A stretch of DNA of 7,576 nucleotides from Candidatus Altimarinota bacterium (GTDB taxonomy: Bacteria; Patescibacteriota; Gracilibacteria; BD1-5; UBA2023): contig JALNXF010000020.1 of the NCBI GenBank assembly GCA_023230505.1, positions 1 to 7,576 on the forward strand. The letters are read 5' to 3'. Numbering within the stretch: position 1 is the stretch's first letter; each line of letters begins with the position of its first letter. This document shows, piece after piece, positions 6,586 to 7,576 of the stretch. A program made the translations under genes and the position numbers. The notes below the pieces were generated by a model. The model was not told where the DNA came from and did no database searches. It saw only the letters and a program-made list of their open reading frames with translations.

Positions 6586-7425
6586 ATGAACTCATTATTT
6601 ACAGATCCATTAATACATATCAAAGATAAGGATACTGTTAAAAGGAAAATCAGTAAGTTTAGTCTTGATAAATTGCAGATTGTTAGTGATTTTGATTCTA
6701 CAATTACGCAGGATAATGGTCATACTTCTTGGTCACTTTTTTCAAAATCATGATTAATGCCAGATGAGTATATAAAAGAAAGGGATGATTATTTTAAATA
6801 TTATTATCCATTTGAGATTGATGCCACTCTTTCTTTTGAAAAAAAGGATTTTTTAATGAGAGAATGGTGGACAAAACATCTGGAACTTTTTATAAAATAC
6901 AAGCTTAATATTAATATAATAGATAAAATTATTCAAAAAGATTCTTTTGTTGATTTTAGGCATTGAATGAAGGAATTTATGGATATCTCTGCTACTCTAA
7001 ATATTCCTTTTATAATACTTTCAGCTTGAATAACTAATACTATAAATGAATTTCTTAGTTATAAAGAAGCTCAATTTGATAACATTCACATCGTTTCAAA
7101 TGAACTTAAATTTGATAATGATTGATTTTGTGTTGGGATAAATAAGGATATTATTATTCACTCTGAAAATAAAGATGAGCACGATATGCCAGCTCATATT
7201 CAAGAAATGGTGAAATGAAAAACGGATATTATACTACTTTGAGATAGCCTAACTGATACAAAGATGATTGATGAAGAACTAAGAGAATGAGCTCTTAAAA
7301 TATGATTTTTGGCAGAAATGAAAAACCACTCAAAAGATAAATTTATGGATAGTTTTGATATAGTTATAGCAAGTAATTATGATAGTTTGAGAGTTCCTGA
7401 AATGGTTTTAGAATTAATTAAATAA
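6586..7425 (+). CDS. HAD-superfamily pyrimidine 5'-nucleotidase, UMPH-1 (cN-III)-like
   Basis: A 279-residue HAD phosphatase resembling the UMPH-1/cytosolic 5'-nucleotidase III family, which dephosphorylates pyrimidine nucleoside monophosphates (UMP, CMP). HAD motif I is SDFDST (Asp35 nucleophile, Asp37). The family cap block YYYPFEIDATLSFEKK then EWWTK spans 72-97. Motif II is ILSAG (Ser146), followed by the family-like HIVSNELKFDNDG (168-180). Lys196 in ENKDEH fits motif III, and LLGDSLTD (Asp220, Asp224) is motif IV. The tail KIGFL...KFMDSFDIVIA also matches cN-III. An in-frame ATG at 6556 would add 10 residues, but it lies in the inverted repeat and upstream of the predicted transcript start. 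Eight of ten glycines are TGA. Substrate is inferred from family likeness. Confidence 0.85.
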
Positions 7426-7442
7426 AATTCTTGAAAAAAAAT

Positions 7443-7470
7443 TTGCAAATTTTACAAAAAAATATATACT
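7443..7470 (+). promoter_or_regulatory. Promoter for tRNA-Asp with GC-rich discriminator
   Basis: TTGCAA (7443-7448) and TATACT (7465-7470) are 16 nt apart, so transcription should begin near 7477. An A-run (7434-7441) just upstream resembles an UP element, and the local RpoA keeps the UP-binding Arg/Asn. The stretch CCTCCCGCG between the -10 and start is strikingly GC-rich in this AT-rich DNA, like the discriminators of stringently controlled stable-RNA promoters in other bacteria. The -35 sits inside a 16-bp perfect palindrome (7438-7453). Confidence 0.6.
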
Positions 7471-7488
7471 TCCTCCCGCGTCCTTTTT

Positions 7489-7565
7489 GGAGCCATAGCT
7501 CAGTTGGTTAGAGCGCCCGCCTGTCACGCGGGAGGTCGCGAGTTCGAGTCTCGTTGGCTCCGCCA
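7489..7565 (+). tRNA. tRNA-Asp (anticodon GTC), CCA encoded
   Basis: A complete 77-nt cloverleaf. The acceptor stem GGAGCCA (7489-7495) pairs with TGGCTCC (7555-7561). The D arm is GCTC (7498-7501)/GAGC (7511-7514) with GG in the loop. The anticodon stem is CCCGC (7516-7520)/GCGGG (7528-7532) around loop CTGTCAC, giving anticodon GTC at 7523-7525. The variable loop is AGGTC. The T arm 7538-7554 has loop TTCGAGT and one G-T pair. The discriminator is G7562, an Asp identity base, and CCA is encoded at 7563-7565. It decodes GAU and GAC, the only aspartate codons. Confidence 0.97.
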
Positions 7566-7576
7566 TTATAAAGCGA

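Noticed and set aside
35..7425. UGA as tryptophan (Mycoplasma-type code), selenocysteine, or pseudogenes with many stops
   Set aside because: TGA falls on conserved glycines, TGG is still used for conserved Trp, and TGAs are far too many and too regular for selenocysteine or decay in essential genes.
7521..7527. TCA in the tRNA anticodon loop as a UGA-reading anticodon
   Set aside because: The seven-base loop CTGTCAC places GTC, not TCA, at positions 34-36; stem pairing is unambiguous and G73 fits Asp. The UGA-decoding tRNA-Gly is not in this window.

Overview
The window is a dense, AT-rich bacterial segment with every gene on the + strand. It can only be read if UGA is a sense codon for glycine (translation table 25). 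Under the standard code almost every gene here breaks at internal TGA. Read as Gly, all of them become full-length proteins, and TGA falls on universally conserved glycines (S11 PHNGCR, S12 PQKRG and GGRVKD, IF-1 SGKMRK). Tryptophan is still TGG, which rules out the mycoplasma code. UGA=Gly points to the Candidate Phyla Radiation lineages Gracilibacteria (BD1-5) or Absconditabacteria (SR1). Arginine is mainly AGA with a little CGT/CGC, and I found no in-frame CGA or CGG, which fits the same groups. I cannot choose between the two phyla from this window.

Positions 35-5460 hold a compact run of twelve translation and transcription genes: infA, rpmJ, rpsM, rpsK, rpsD, rpoA, rplQ, rplM, rpsI, rpsL, rpsG, rpmA. 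It reads as the classical alpha operon (with infA-rpmJ) joined to the L13/S9 pair, then the S12/S7 pair of the str operon without fusA or tuf, then L27 without its usual partner L21. Gaps are 19-45 nt except two (61 and 66 nt). Each of those two contains a GC-rich, hairpin-forming repeat-like island. Leaders are almost pure A/T with no Shine-Dalgarno sequence. A strong intrinsic terminator at 5488-5519 closes the run.

Positions 5520-7425 carry two single genes with their own candidate promoters. The first is ftsX (cell-division ABC-transporter permease, no ftsE beside it). The second is a HAD-superfamily protein closely resembling the UMPH-1 / cytosolic 5'-nucleotidase III family, best known from eukaryotes. 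An 11-bp inverted repeat between them may be the ftsX terminator, an operator for the nucleotidase promoter, or both.

Positions 7426-7576 hold a good promoter with a GC-rich discriminator and a tRNA-Asp (GTC) with encoded CCA. No gene-free stretch exceeds 300 bases. I saw no CRISPR array, transposase or phage gene. The most unusual content is the recoding itself, the rearranged ribosomal operon with two inserted GC-rich islands, and the eukaryote-like nucleotidase. I do not see an undescribed multi-gene system.
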